Source of the DNA: Anaerolineaceae bacterium
GTDB taxonomy: Bacteria > Chloroflexota > Anaerolineae > Anaerolineales > Anaerolineaceae
Direction of reading: 5' to 3'
NCBI GenBank assembly: GCA_003446605.1
Contig: DMDF01000021.1
Location: 1-34,238 of the forward strand
Length of the DNA stretch: 34,238 bases
Position numbers and translations under genes: made by a program. Positions 25,975 through 33,396 of this stretch are shown here, piece after piece (the stretch's first letter is position 1; each line of letters begins with the position of its first letter). The notes beneath the pieces are model-generated. The model saw nothing but the letters and a program-made list of their open reading frames with translations, did no database searches and was not told where the DNA came from.

Positions 25975-26489
25975 CCAACTTTAAATTCAGTGATCACGCG
26001 GTGAATGATGAAGTCATAAGGCTTGTAAACGCGTACTTCACGTACCAGCATCCCATCGAAATGGTCGGTAGAGGTCGCTTTTTCCTGCAGCAAGGGTCCG
26101 ACCGGTTTAGCAGCTTCATAACCAAGCAATGCCATGATGACAGCCAGTGGGATGCGGCGTGTTTTCTTACGCAGACTATCGCCTGTACCTGCCATTGCCA
26201 GCCAGGCGAGCCCCCCAGAGACAACAATGCTCGGCACCAGGTTTGATCCGCAGTGCTCATGCATCGCCAACCCCTTTTCTCCGTCCTGCAGTCGCTTCAA
26301 GGCTTCCTGTGCTGACTCCAGCACCAGATCAGTCGGTAAACGTCCCAGCAGCCAGAAACCGCCTGCATCCGATAATCCACTCACACGTGCGCGCGTTACT
26401 TTGGTGGATAGAACATGCAGGGTGGCATGTTCCAAAGAATGGTTTGAACGCACTTTCCATACCGGATCAACTTCCAGGAGATTATCCAT
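25971..26489 (-). CDS. DUF6391-like protein
   Basis: A 172-residue protein resembling DUF6391: NHSLEHATLHVLS at the N-terminus, LSDAGGFWLLGRLPTD, then two hydrophobic stretches (VPSIVVSGGLAWLAMAG and IPLAVIMALLGYEAAKP) and a C-terminal YKPYDFIIHRVITEFKVG. The HXXEH-like His/Glu cluster (H-SLEHATLH) looks like a metal site. Start at 26489 is supported by AAAGAGG upstream, leaving 17 bp to radA's stop; ATG at 26510 has no such site. It overlaps holA by 4 bp. No known function; recall of the family name is moderately sure. Confidence 0.7.
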   Translation of the reverse strand: MDNLLEVDPVWKVRSNHSLEHATLHVLSTKVTRARVSGLSDAGGFWLLGRLPTDLVLESAQEALKRLQDGEKGLAMHEHCGSNLVPSIVVSGGLAWLAMAGTGDSLRKKTRRIPLAVIMALLGYEAAKPVGPLLQEKATSTDHFDGMLVREVRVYKPYDFIIHRVITEFKVG

Positions 26490-26506
26490 AACCGACCTCT
26501 TTCTAA

Positions 26507-27901
26507 TCATTGTATAAGAGCTGATTGTACCGCATCGCGCAAGGAACGGGCTTCAATGATCTCGATCCCTGACGGCAAAGACTCCCCTTTGCGAAGGCGC
26601 TTGGGGATGATAGCTTTGGTAAAGCCCATTTTCGCAGCTTCTTTCAAGCGAGCTGCCATCTGGCTCACCCAGCGCAGTTCGCCGGATAAACCCACCTCTC
26701 CAATCAGTACCATGTCAGGGTATACGGATTTATCGAGCAAGGAAGAAGCAATGGCAGCTGAAATCGCCAGATCCGCTGCCGGCTCATCCACACTGAATCC
26801 GCCCACCACATTAACGAAAACATCCTGATCATAGAGCTTGAGTCTGTTGCGGCGAGTAAGTACAGCAATCACCAGCAGCAAGCGATTGAAATCAACCCCG
26901 TTGGAGGTGCGTCGTGGATTACCAAAATTGGTCGTGCTGGTAAGTCCCTGAATTTCTATCAGCAACGGGCGTGTGCCTTCCATAGCAACTGCCACAGCAG
27001 ATCCAGGTGTGTTTTGCATTCGTTCTGCCAGAAACGCTTCAGAAGGGTTAGACACTTCTACCATTCCCGTTTCGCGCATCTCAAATACCCCTACTTCAGA
27101 AGTGGGACCGAAACGGTTCTTCATGGTGCGTAAGATTCGGTAAGATTGAAAACGATCCCCTTCCAGTTGCATGACCGTATCCACAATATGTTCCAGTACA
27201 CGCGGACCGGCGATCATACCTTCTTTGGTCACGTGTCCGATCAGGAATACGGTGATGCCGCTGGCTTTGGCAAATTCACGCAGACGGGAAGCACATTCCC
27301 GCACCTGGGTAACCGACCCGGCGCTGGAGGTGAAGGCGTTCATCGCCATGGTTTGGATTGAATCCACGATGAGTAGTTGGGGGGCAATATGCTGGGCATG
27401 TGCCAGGATAGCATCTAAATCAGTTTCCATAAGTAAATAAAGATGCTGAGGAAATTGTACGGTTTCCTCAGCAGATGGCTTCTTCAATAATCGGTAAGCG
27501 CGCATTTTAATCTGCTGCCCTGATTCTTCCCCCGAAACGTACAGCACATTGCGCTGCCGGGCAAATTCCAGTGCAACTTGCAGCAAGAGGGTCGACTTTC
27601 CTATTCCGGGGTCGCCACCCACCAAAACGATGGAACCAGGCACAATCCCGCCGCCCAATACGCGTGAAAATTCGCCGATGCTTACATCCCAGCGTTGGGT
27701 GTTCTCTGCGCTGATCTCATCCATTTTTAGCGGTTTGGAATTAGTCAGAATGGGGGCGCTCCCTTTACGTTCTTCAGCGCTGGATTGGATGACCTCTTCG
27801 ACCATCGAATCCCACTCCCCGCACTGCGGGCAGCGCCCAAGCGCTTTTACAGAAACGCGACCGCAATTTTGACATACATAGCGTGTTTGAAACTTCACCA
27901 T
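26507..27901 (-). CDS. radA: DNA repair protein RadA
   Basis: A 464-residue protein. The N-terminal zinc finger has C10, C13, C24 and C27; Walker A GGDPGIGKST is at about 95-104; the RadA-specific KNRFG motif is present in MKNRFGPTSEVGVFEM. A Lon-like C-terminal domain has SAAIASSLLDKSVYPDMVLIGEVGLSGELRWV. RadA migrates branched recombination intermediates. It is the first gene of a leftward unit with the DUF6391-like gene and holA, and is separated from clpC by a strong hairpin terminator. Confidence 0.96.
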   Translation of the reverse strand: MVKFQTRYVCQNCGRVSVKALGRCPQCGEWDSMVEEVIQSSAEERKGSAPILTNSKPLKMDEISAENTQRWDVSIGEFSRVLGGGIVPGSIVLVGGDPGIGKSTLLLQVALEFARQRNVLYVSGEESGQQIKMRAYRLLKKPSAEETVQFPQHLYLLMETDLDAILAHAQHIAPQLLIVDSIQTMAMNAFTSSAGSVTQVRECASRLREFAKASGITVFLIGHVTKEGMIAGPRVLEHIVDTVMQLEGDRFQSYRILRTMKNRFGPTSEVGVFEMRETGMVEVSNPSEAFLAERMQNTPGSAVAVAMEGTRPLLIEIQGLTSTTNFGNPRRTSNGVDFNRLLLVIAVLTRRNRLKLYDQDVFVNVVGGFSVDEPAADLAISAAIASSLLDKSVYPDMVLIGEVGLSGELRWVSQMAARLKEAAKMGFTKAIIPKRLRKGESLPSGIEIIEARSLRDAVQSALIQ

Positions 27902-27928
27902 AGCAACCCAATCTAAGTATAAAACGGA

Positions 27929-27960
27929 AAAAGGGAAGATACATCTCCATCTTCCCTTTC
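27929..27960 (-). terminator. Intrinsic terminator after clpC
   Basis: On the minus strand AAAGGGAAGAT (complement of 27949-27959) pairs exactly with ATCTTCCCTTT (complement of 27930-27940) across an 8-nt loop, followed by TTCCGTTTT. An 11-bp perfect stem with a T-rich tail placed just after clpC's stop; the next gene, radA, starts 28 bp further left. Confidence 0.85.
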
Positions 27961-27977
27961 TTTAAGATTTGCGGTTA

Positions 27978-30476
27978 TTATGCGCCAATTTTCACTGCGT
28001 TGCCCAAAGGCTGGCGTTCTTTATCTTCCACCAGGATGAAATTTCCTTCAGCATCCACATCTACCAGAATATCATCCCCATCGTGGAAGGTTTCAGACAA
28101 TAGCGCATCCGATAATTTATCTTCGATGTCGAGTTGAATAACCCGGCGCAGGGGTCGGGCGCCCATATCAGGATCAAAACCTTTTTCAGCCACCTTATCA
28201 ATGGCTGCCTGGCTGGCGCGCAAGCGAATCTCTCGTTCAGAAAGGCGATTTGCTACCTTGGTTAGTTCCATTTCTGCGATCTGATGGATATGCTCCCTGT
28301 TCAGCGGATGGAATACGATCACGTTATCCAGACGGTTGAGAAATTCCGGTCGAAAGGCTTTCTTAAGAGAATCAAGCAGCTTCTCACGCATTTCGGTGTA
28401 GACGTGCTCTTCCTCTTTTTTCTCATCCTGTTCCAGAACAAAACCCAAACCGGATTGGTGTTTGATCATTTCGGCTCCGATGTTAGAGGTCATTACGATG
28501 ATAGCATTGCGGAAATTAACCTTGCGCCCATGTGCATCCGTTAACTGACCTTCTTCCAGTATTTGCAGCAGGGTATTGTGAACTTCCGGATGGGCTTTCT
28601 CAACCTCATCGAAGACCACGATTGAATAGGGGCGGCGCCGAATGGCTTCAGTGAGCTGCCCAGCATCTTCGTACCCTACATATCCAGGAGGAGAACCCAT
28701 CAAACGGCTAACGGTATGCCGTTCCATATATTCCGACATATCTAATTGGATGAGGGCATCTTCGCTGCCAAATAGAATGCGAGCCAGCGCTTTGGTCAAT
28801 TCAGTCTTTCCCACACCGGTCGGTCCTAGGAACATGAAAGAACCGATCGGGCGTTTGGGGTCTTTTAATCCAGCCCTACCTCGTCTCACAGCACGGGCGA
28901 TCCTCTCGATGGCTTCTTCCTGCCCAACGATCATCTCGTGTAATTCTTTTTCCAGATTCAATAAGCGAATAGATTCTTCCTGTGCAAGCTGCATGATGGG
29001 CACACCCGTCCACATGGAGACCAGTTCTGCGATATCATCCGCGTGCACTACAGGGCTATTGTTGCGATCCCATTGGTCTTTGATGGTATTGATCTTCTCT
29101 TCCAGTTCCTTGATCTGTGCAGCTATCTCCAGGGCGCTTTCTTCCGCGCCCTGTTCCATCAAGTCAGAATGCTTTGCGCGCAGTTGCTTGAGCTCATCGG
29201 TGATATGTTTGGTTTCCTTTGCCGATTCGCTTTTATACATGCGCACCCGTGACGAAGTTTCATCAATCAGGTCAATTGCTTTATCCGGTAGAAAACGGTC
29301 GGTAATATAGCGGGCAGATAAATTCGTGGCTGCTTCCAGCGCTTCATCGGAGATCACCAGGTGATGATGTTCTTCATAGTTCTTACGAATGCCGCGCAGA
29401 ATGGCAAGCGTTTCTTCCTTGCTGGGTTCATTGACAATGACCGGTTGAAAACGCCGTTCAAGGGCTGCATCGCTTTCGATATTCTTGCGATATTCATCCA
29501 GGGTTGTCGCACCAACCACCTGCAATTCTCCCCGCGAAAGTGCCGGTTTCAGGATATTGGCAGCATCCACAGAGGAACCCGCCGATCCGGCTCCGACCAA
29601 CATGTGTACCTCATCAATGAAAAGAATTGCGTCAGAGCGCTTCAATTCATCAATGACCCGCTTCAAACGCTCTTCAAACTGCCCGCGGTACATGGTGCCT
29701 GCCACCAGTGATCCAACATCCAACCGCAGAACACGCTTCCCAAGCAGCGGAATTGGCACATCTCCTTCGGTGATGCGCTGGGCAAGACCTTCCACAATGG
29801 CTGTCTTTCCCACGCCCGGTTCACCGATCAAAGCCGGGTTGTTCTTGGTGCGGCGTGCTAGTATCTGCACAACGCGTTCGATTTCTTTTTCTCGCCCAAT
29901 GACCGGGTCTAATTTTCCTTCTTCAGCCTGGGTTGTCAGATCCACAGCCAGCTGATCAACCAGTGGGGTCTTCTTGGTTCGTTTTGCACTTGCCTTGACC
30001 GGCTCACCGGTATCATTCATGCGTGTTAGTGGCGCTTGTTTTTGGTTAATCTCTCGGGTGATCTGACGGCGCACCTGTTCATAGGTAACTCCCATTTTTG
30101 CCAGAACATCCTCGCAAATACCTTCATTCGAATTAACAATCGCCAGCAGAAGATGCTCGGTACTGATGTATCGGCTGTTCATCTTCCGTGCTTCTTCTAA
30201 AGATAGAGAGATGATCTTTTGTGCTTCCGCTGATAGATCCAGGCGGGGTTGTGTAACAGTACCCATGCCCGTCACGCGTAGGACCATTTCACGCGCTCGT
30301 TCCAGGTCAACACCTAATTCTCGTAATACCCGCCCGGCGACCCCGTTATTCTCCTGGAGGAGACCCAGCAGGATATGTTCCGCTCGGATTTGCGGGTGAT
30401 GTAATTTCTCGGCTTCTTGATGTGCCAGGCTTAGAACTTGCCGTGCACTCTGTGTAAACTTCTCCAAACCAGCCAA
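27978..30476 (-). CDS. clpC: ATP-dependent Clp protease ATPase ClpC
   Basis: An 832-residue AAA+ unfoldase. The two Clp N-domain repeats are at about 5-145. Two AAA+ modules follow, with Walker A GEPGVGKTA and GPTGVGKTE, and Walker B DEVHML and DEVEKAH. The coiled middle domain is at about 400-470, and the ClpP-docking loop LGF occurs in HQSGLGFVLEQDE, so it should feed ClpP (not in the window). I chose the TTG start at 30476, with AAAGGAG 6 bp upstream and a normal N-terminus, over an in-frame TTG at 30494. Upstream is a TACAAT box and a hairpin (30499-30518) that may regulate it. No CIRCE or CtsR box was seen. Confidence 0.95.
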   Translation of the reverse strand: MAGLEKFTQSARQVLSLAHQEAEKLHHPQIRAEHILLGLLQENNGVAGRVLRELGVDLERAREMVLRVTGMGTVTQPRLDLSAEAQKIISLSLEEARKMNSRYISTEHLLLAIVNSNEGICEDVLAKMGVTYEQVRRQITREINQKQAPLTRMNDTGEPVKASAKRTKKTPLVDQLAVDLTTQAEEGKLDPVIGREKEIERVVQILARRTKNNPALIGEPGVGKTAIVEGLAQRITEGDVPIPLLGKRVLRLDVGSLVAGTMYRGQFEERLKRVIDELKRSDAILFIDEVHMLVGAGSAGSSVDAANILKPALSRGELQVVGATTLDEYRKNIESDAALERRFQPVIVNEPSKEETLAILRGIRKNYEEHHHLVISDEALEAATNLSARYITDRFLPDKAIDLIDETSSRVRMYKSESAKETKHITDELKQLRAKHSDLMEQGAEESALEIAAQIKELEEKINTIKDQWDRNNSPVVHADDIAELVSMWTGVPIMQLAQEESIRLLNLEKELHEMIVGQEEAIERIARAVRRGRAGLKDPKRPIGSFMFLGPTGVGKTELTKALARILFGSEDALIQLDMSEYMERHTVSRLMGSPPGYVGYEDAGQLTEAIRRRPYSIVVFDEVEKAHPEVHNTLLQILEEGQLTDAHGRKVNFRNAIIVMTSNIGAEMIKHQSGLGFVLEQDEKKEEEHVYTEMREKLLDSLKKAFRPEFLNRLDNVIVFHPLNREHIHQIAEMELTKVANRLSEREIRLRASQAAIDKVAEKGFDPDMGARPLRRVIQLDIEDKLSDALLSETFHDGDDILVDVDAEGNFILVEDKERQPLGNAVKIGA

Positions 30477-30498
30477 TGAACTCTCCTTTATCAATAAA

Positions 30499-30518
30499 AC
30501 AGATCACCTTGGATCTGT
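30499..30518. promoter_or_regulatory. Inverted repeat in clpC leader
   Basis: ACAGATC and GATCTGT form perfect 7-bp arms with a 6-bp centre (ACCTTG). It sits just upstream of the Shine-Dalgarno of clpC, inside the likely leader RNA, and may be an operator or an RNA hairpin that limits translation. Unlike CIRCE or CtsR sites. Confidence 0.4.
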
Positions 30519-30540
30519 CGTTGTTTCTCAATTTATCAGG

Positions 30541-30546
30541 ATTGTA
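30541..30546 (-). promoter_or_regulatory. -10 box of clpC promoter
   Basis: On the minus strand TACAAT. A poor -35 (TTGATT at 20-bp spacing) is upstream. The start site would precede the inverted repeat at 30499-30518, so the repeat would be transcribed. Confidence 0.35.
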
Positions 30547-30618
30547 CCAAAGAAAGATAAGAAATAAATCAAAATACAACTCGTTACCAATTCTTAATAA
30601 TTCACTGAGAAAAGGAGG

Positions 30619-31038
30619 TTATACGATTCCTTCATATTCCTGGATAACTTTACGCCAGGCATCCGGGACGGGAATGGTTTGCTGGGTTCGAAAATCATAG
30701 GTTACCCATATCACCTCGGCACGCGCCTTTAGATCATCATGATGCGATCCAAGAATCTCATTCTCGATGGTCATGCTTTTATTCCCGATCCGTGCTACTC
30801 GCATACCAATTTTAATTTCTTCATCCAGTTTAATCGGTGCAAGATAAGCAATATGAATATCTGCGATAATTACTCCCAGATCGAGAAAGGAATTGCCATC
30901 CCATAAACCGAGGTCAAGCAGATAATGAAGGCGGGCTTCTTCCAAGAAGGTCAGAAAACGGGCGTTATTGACATGCCATTGGGCATCCAGGTCGGAATAG
31001 CGGACCTGTACCGGGTAATAAAATCGAAATTCGGACAT
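30619..31038 (-). CDS. Hot-dog fold acyl-CoA thioesterase (4-HBT type)
   Basis: A 139-residue protein with the 4-hydroxybenzoyl-CoA thioesterase motif VRYSDLDAQWHVNNARFLTFLEEAR, with the family's catalytic Asp at RYSDLD. LGVIIADIHIAYLAPIKLDEEIKIGMRVARIGNKSMTIENEIL is the central beta-sheet signature. Substrate is an acyl-CoA or acyl-ACP, unspecified. An ATG at 31149 further upstream is not likely because the chosen ATG is where the conserved N-terminus begins. A TATAAT ends 6 bp before this ATG, so the message may be leaderless. Downstream of it lies clpC. Confidence 0.85.
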   Translation of the reverse strand: MSEFRFYYPVQVRYSDLDAQWHVNNARFLTFLEEARLHYLLDLGLWDGNSFLDLGVIIADIHIAYLAPIKLDEEIKIGMRVARIGNKSMTIENEILGSHHDDLKARAEVIWVTYDFRTQQTIPVPDAWRKVIQEYEGIV

Positions 31039-31044
31039 GGCATG

Positions 31045-31050
31045 ATTATA
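31045..31050 (-). promoter_or_regulatory. -10 box of thioesterase gene, probably leaderless
   Basis: A perfect TATAAT on the minus strand ends 6 bases before the ATG at 31038, so transcription would begin at or next to the start codon. No -35 is obvious. Confidence 0.4.
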
Positions 31051-31097
31051 CTGTAAGCACTTGCAAACCTGGATTAATTTGTTAGACTTATAAAAGT

Positions 31098-31121
31098 GGA
31101 CAATTTGCAGATAAATTATCC
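31098..31121. promoter_or_regulatory. Likely Rrf2 operator, imperfect palindrome
   Basis: GGACAATTT (31098-31106) and AAATTATCC (31113-31121) form a 9-bp arm pair with one mismatch and a 6-bp centre. It ends just before the Shine-Dalgarno (AAAGAGGA) of the Rrf2-family gene, and follows a TATAAA element (31089-31094). Auto-repression is a known feature of Rrf2 regulators; the link here is inference. Confidence 0.5.
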
Positions 31122-31138
31122 AAAGAGGAATAGAAAAA

Positions 31139-31561
31139 ATGCAGATCACACGCCAAGCCGATTACGCCTTGAGGACCATTATTTATCTTTCCAGATTGGA
31201 ACCGGATGATAAAGCACCAACCTCAGTTATTGCCGAAAAGCAGCATATCCCGTCCTCTTTTCTGGCAAAGATCATTTCCCAATTATCCGTCGCAGGCTTG
31301 ATCCACACCTCCAGAGGCGCGCACGGTGGTGTTTCCTTAGCAAAATCCCCCGAAGAGATCTCCGTTCTTGAAGTGATTGAAGCGATTGATGGACCGGTCA
31401 TGCTGAATGAATGCACCACTAACCCAGGCATCTGTCCCTTCACAGGGGATTGCCAGATGCGCCTGGTTTGGTGTGATACACGTAACGATCTATTGGAAAA
31501 ATTAAACTCCATCACCTTTGAACAATTCTCCAATGGGCATCAAGCAAATTTAACTATTTAG
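31139..31561 (+). CDS. Rrf2-family Fe-S transcriptional regulator
   Basis: A 140-residue regulator with the N-terminal winged helix MQITRQADYALRTIIYLSRL and IPSSFLAKIISQLSVAGLIHTSRGAHGGVSLA. The three cysteines C92, C99 and C105 lie in ECTTNPGICPFTGDC, spaced CX6CX5C, suited to a [2Fe-2S] cluster as in NsrR or IscR. It may sense nitric oxide, redox or iron-sulfur status. An imperfect palindrome is found upstream of its ribosome binding site. The target genes are unknown; no isc/suf genes are in the window. Converges on the glycosyltransferase gene after 15 bp. Confidence 0.9.
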   Translation: MQITRQADYALRTIIYLSRLEPDDKAPTSVIAEKQHIPSSFLAKIISQLSVAGLIHTSRGAHGGVSLAKSPEEISVLEVIEAIDGPVMLNECTTNPGICPFTGDCQMRLVWCDTRNDLLEKLNSITFEQFSNGHQANLTI

Positions 31562-31576
31562 TTTCTTTATCCCCAC

Positions 31577-33277
31577 TTACTGATCCTGCAAAGTTAGAAG
31601 AACCAAAATTTCATCGGCATCACTCTGGAAAGAATATTCCCCTTTCAATTGCGCCACTGTCTTGCTGGAATTGGTTTGCAGATATTGCCAGTCATCCACC
31701 GACAGCAGAATAAAATCGTAAGGCTGTGCCAGTATCTGTTCCGCAATATCTTCCTGATGATAAACCAGAGTCAGGTTATCGCGATTAATCCGCATATCAA
31801 ATAGCATGTTATACATTCCCAAAATATCATACGGGTTATTGCTAAGCATCCTCGTTTCCCCCTCGCTATTTTCGTAGATGGTAGCAGTGGTGAACATTTC
31901 CACATCGTTACTGATTGGGATGTCTTCTTTGAAAGCCAACCAGGGATAATATTTGGTTTCGTATTTCATACCTGTAGTTGGTTCAACATAGATGTACTTA
32001 TAGTTGTGAGATATTTGCGGCATTAACCAGGAGACGAGGAAGAAAAGCATAAATCCGAAAGTGAGGAAGGTTTGTTTATCCGCCATTATCAACAATAGGA
32101 TCGCCAAAGATAACATAACCGGAAAATAAACACTATCCAGGAACTTGCCATAGTTCCAATCGATATTTTCCACATATGCCATGCCAAATTGGCGCATGCC
32201 CAACACAGCCAGCAGCGCGATCAGCGCAACCAACCCCATGTGGATGGTTGCTTTCTTATCGGCAGGTTTATTTAAGAGAATTCCCTGGGGAGCCAAAAAT
32301 GCGATAGTGGGTAATGCGGGGAAAAAGAAACGTTCAATAAAACCCCACGGGATCTTCAACATATTAAGAGTGATAAAACTGACCAGCAACAAAGGGAATG
32401 CCCATAATATCTTTCTCTGCGGGGTGATGGCTTTCGTGTTTAATTTCATCCCGCTGAATACGAATGCCAAAAAGGGGATAAGGATATCATTCAGCAAATA
32501 GGCATTATACCAGCTGACCGGTTCCCTGCGGAAACCACCCGTGTAAGCATAATTCTGGAAAACCTCCCGGAATGTTGCGGGGCTGATGGCAAAGAATGGT
32601 TTACCAAGGATGGCTGCATCGAGGATAATGAAAAGACCAATGCCACCCAGAAACCCCAAAACAAGACTCTTTAGATAAGGCACTACATTCTTGAAGGCGA
32701 ACTTCCCTTCTCTGCCAAAGAAAAAGCCAAACAGGACCACATTTGCAAACAGAGTTGTCTCTTTAGTTTTAAATGCCAAAAAACTCAGTGTTCCCAATAG
32801 ATACACCAGCCATTTCTTTTCCGTTCTCAGATAAAGCACATAAACAAACAGCAATGCTGTGGTCATCATCATCGCCGTTATATCCACTGATGTGACTCCA
32901 GCATAATCTGAGATCATGTGATAAGAAAAGAAAATTGCGACTGCTACCAGACCATGGATGAAGTTATTGTCTTTCAAAAACAACCGTGCACTCCAATACA
33001 CCAACAGAGCAGTTAGGGCGATCAAAAACGCCCAATACACCCGCAGCCCATCCAAGGGAGTAGGGGCTAAAGCCATGAAAGCCTTTTGCAAATAAACATG
33101 GAAATAACGGTTTCCATAATTCGCAACCCGCTGATTGTTGAGTCCCATTTCAATATACAGAAGCTCATCAGAGTAAATAGGACCACCCAGGTTATAGGAA
33201 AGCCCAATCCAAATACCAATAAATGCCAGCAGAGAAAGGATAATCTCGATGTTCTTGTGCGGATTGTTTTTCTTCAT
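31577..33277 (-). CDS. GT-C family membrane glycosyltransferase-like protein
   Basis: A 566-residue membrane protein with about 11-12 hydrophobic segments and an exterior C-terminal tail of about 130 residues. The first exterior loop holds GGPIYSDELLYIEMGLN, whose Asp-Glu motif is the likely catalytic site of GT-C enzymes (PMT/ArnT-like). These enzymes transfer sugars from polyprenyl phosphates to outer-surface acceptors. Length is typical. Neighbours are convergent Rrf2 and divergent hutI, so it appears as a single-gene unit. Donor and acceptor are unknown; confidence rests on the topology and the DE motif, not on a specific match. Confidence 0.7.
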   Translation of the reverse strand: MKKNNPHKNIEIILSLLAFIGIWIGLSYNLGGPIYSDELLYIEMGLNNQRVANYGNRYFHVYLQKAFMALAPTPLDGLRVYWAFLIALTALLVYWSARLFLKDNNFIHGLVAVAIFFSYHMISDYAGVTSVDITAMMMTTALLFVYVLYLRTEKKWLVYLLGTLSFLAFKTKETTLFANVVLFGFFFGREGKFAFKNVVPYLKSLVLGFLGGIGLFIILDAAILGKPFFAISPATFREVFQNYAYTGGFRREPVSWYNAYLLNDILIPFLAFVFSGMKLNTKAITPQRKILWAFPLLLVSFITLNMLKIPWGFIERFFFPALPTIAFLAPQGILLNKPADKKATIHMGLVALIALLAVLGMRQFGMAYVENIDWNYGKFLDSVYFPVMLSLAILLLIMADKQTFLTFGFMLFFLVSWLMPQISHNYKYIYVEPTTGMKYETKYYPWLAFKEDIPISNDVEMFTTATIYENSEGETRMLSNNPYDILGMYNMLFDMRINRDNLTLVYHQEDIAEQILAQPYDFILLSVDDWQYLQTNSSKTVAQLKGEYSFQSDADEILVLLTLQDQ

Positions 33278-33329
33278 ATGAATCCCTCGTTATTAAACAT
33301 GTGAAATGGTTTGCTTTAGATTTTACTAT

Positions 33330-33352
33330 AGCGAGGCATCTCGCTTTTTTTC
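33330..33352 (+). terminator. Hairpin with T-run ahead of hutI
   Basis: AGCGAG and CTCGCT form a 6-bp stem (33330-33335, 33340-33345) with a 4-base GCAT loop, followed by TTTTTTTC on the plus strand. It lies between a divergent gene and hutI, so it cannot terminate a known upstream plus-strand gene; it may be an attenuator in hutI's leader or block stray transcription. Confidence 0.5.
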
Positions 33353-33396
33353 TTTGCTCTTATAATAATCCTAATCCAAGGAAGGATTCAAATATC

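Noticed and set aside
28642..29310. 222-codon plus-strand frame
   Set aside because: Entirely antisense to clpC's conserved AAA+ modules.
30495..30618. CIRCE or CtsR operator upstream of clpC
   Set aside because: I looked for GCACTC-N9-GAGTGC and GGTCAAA repeats and saw neither; only a different inverted repeat is present.
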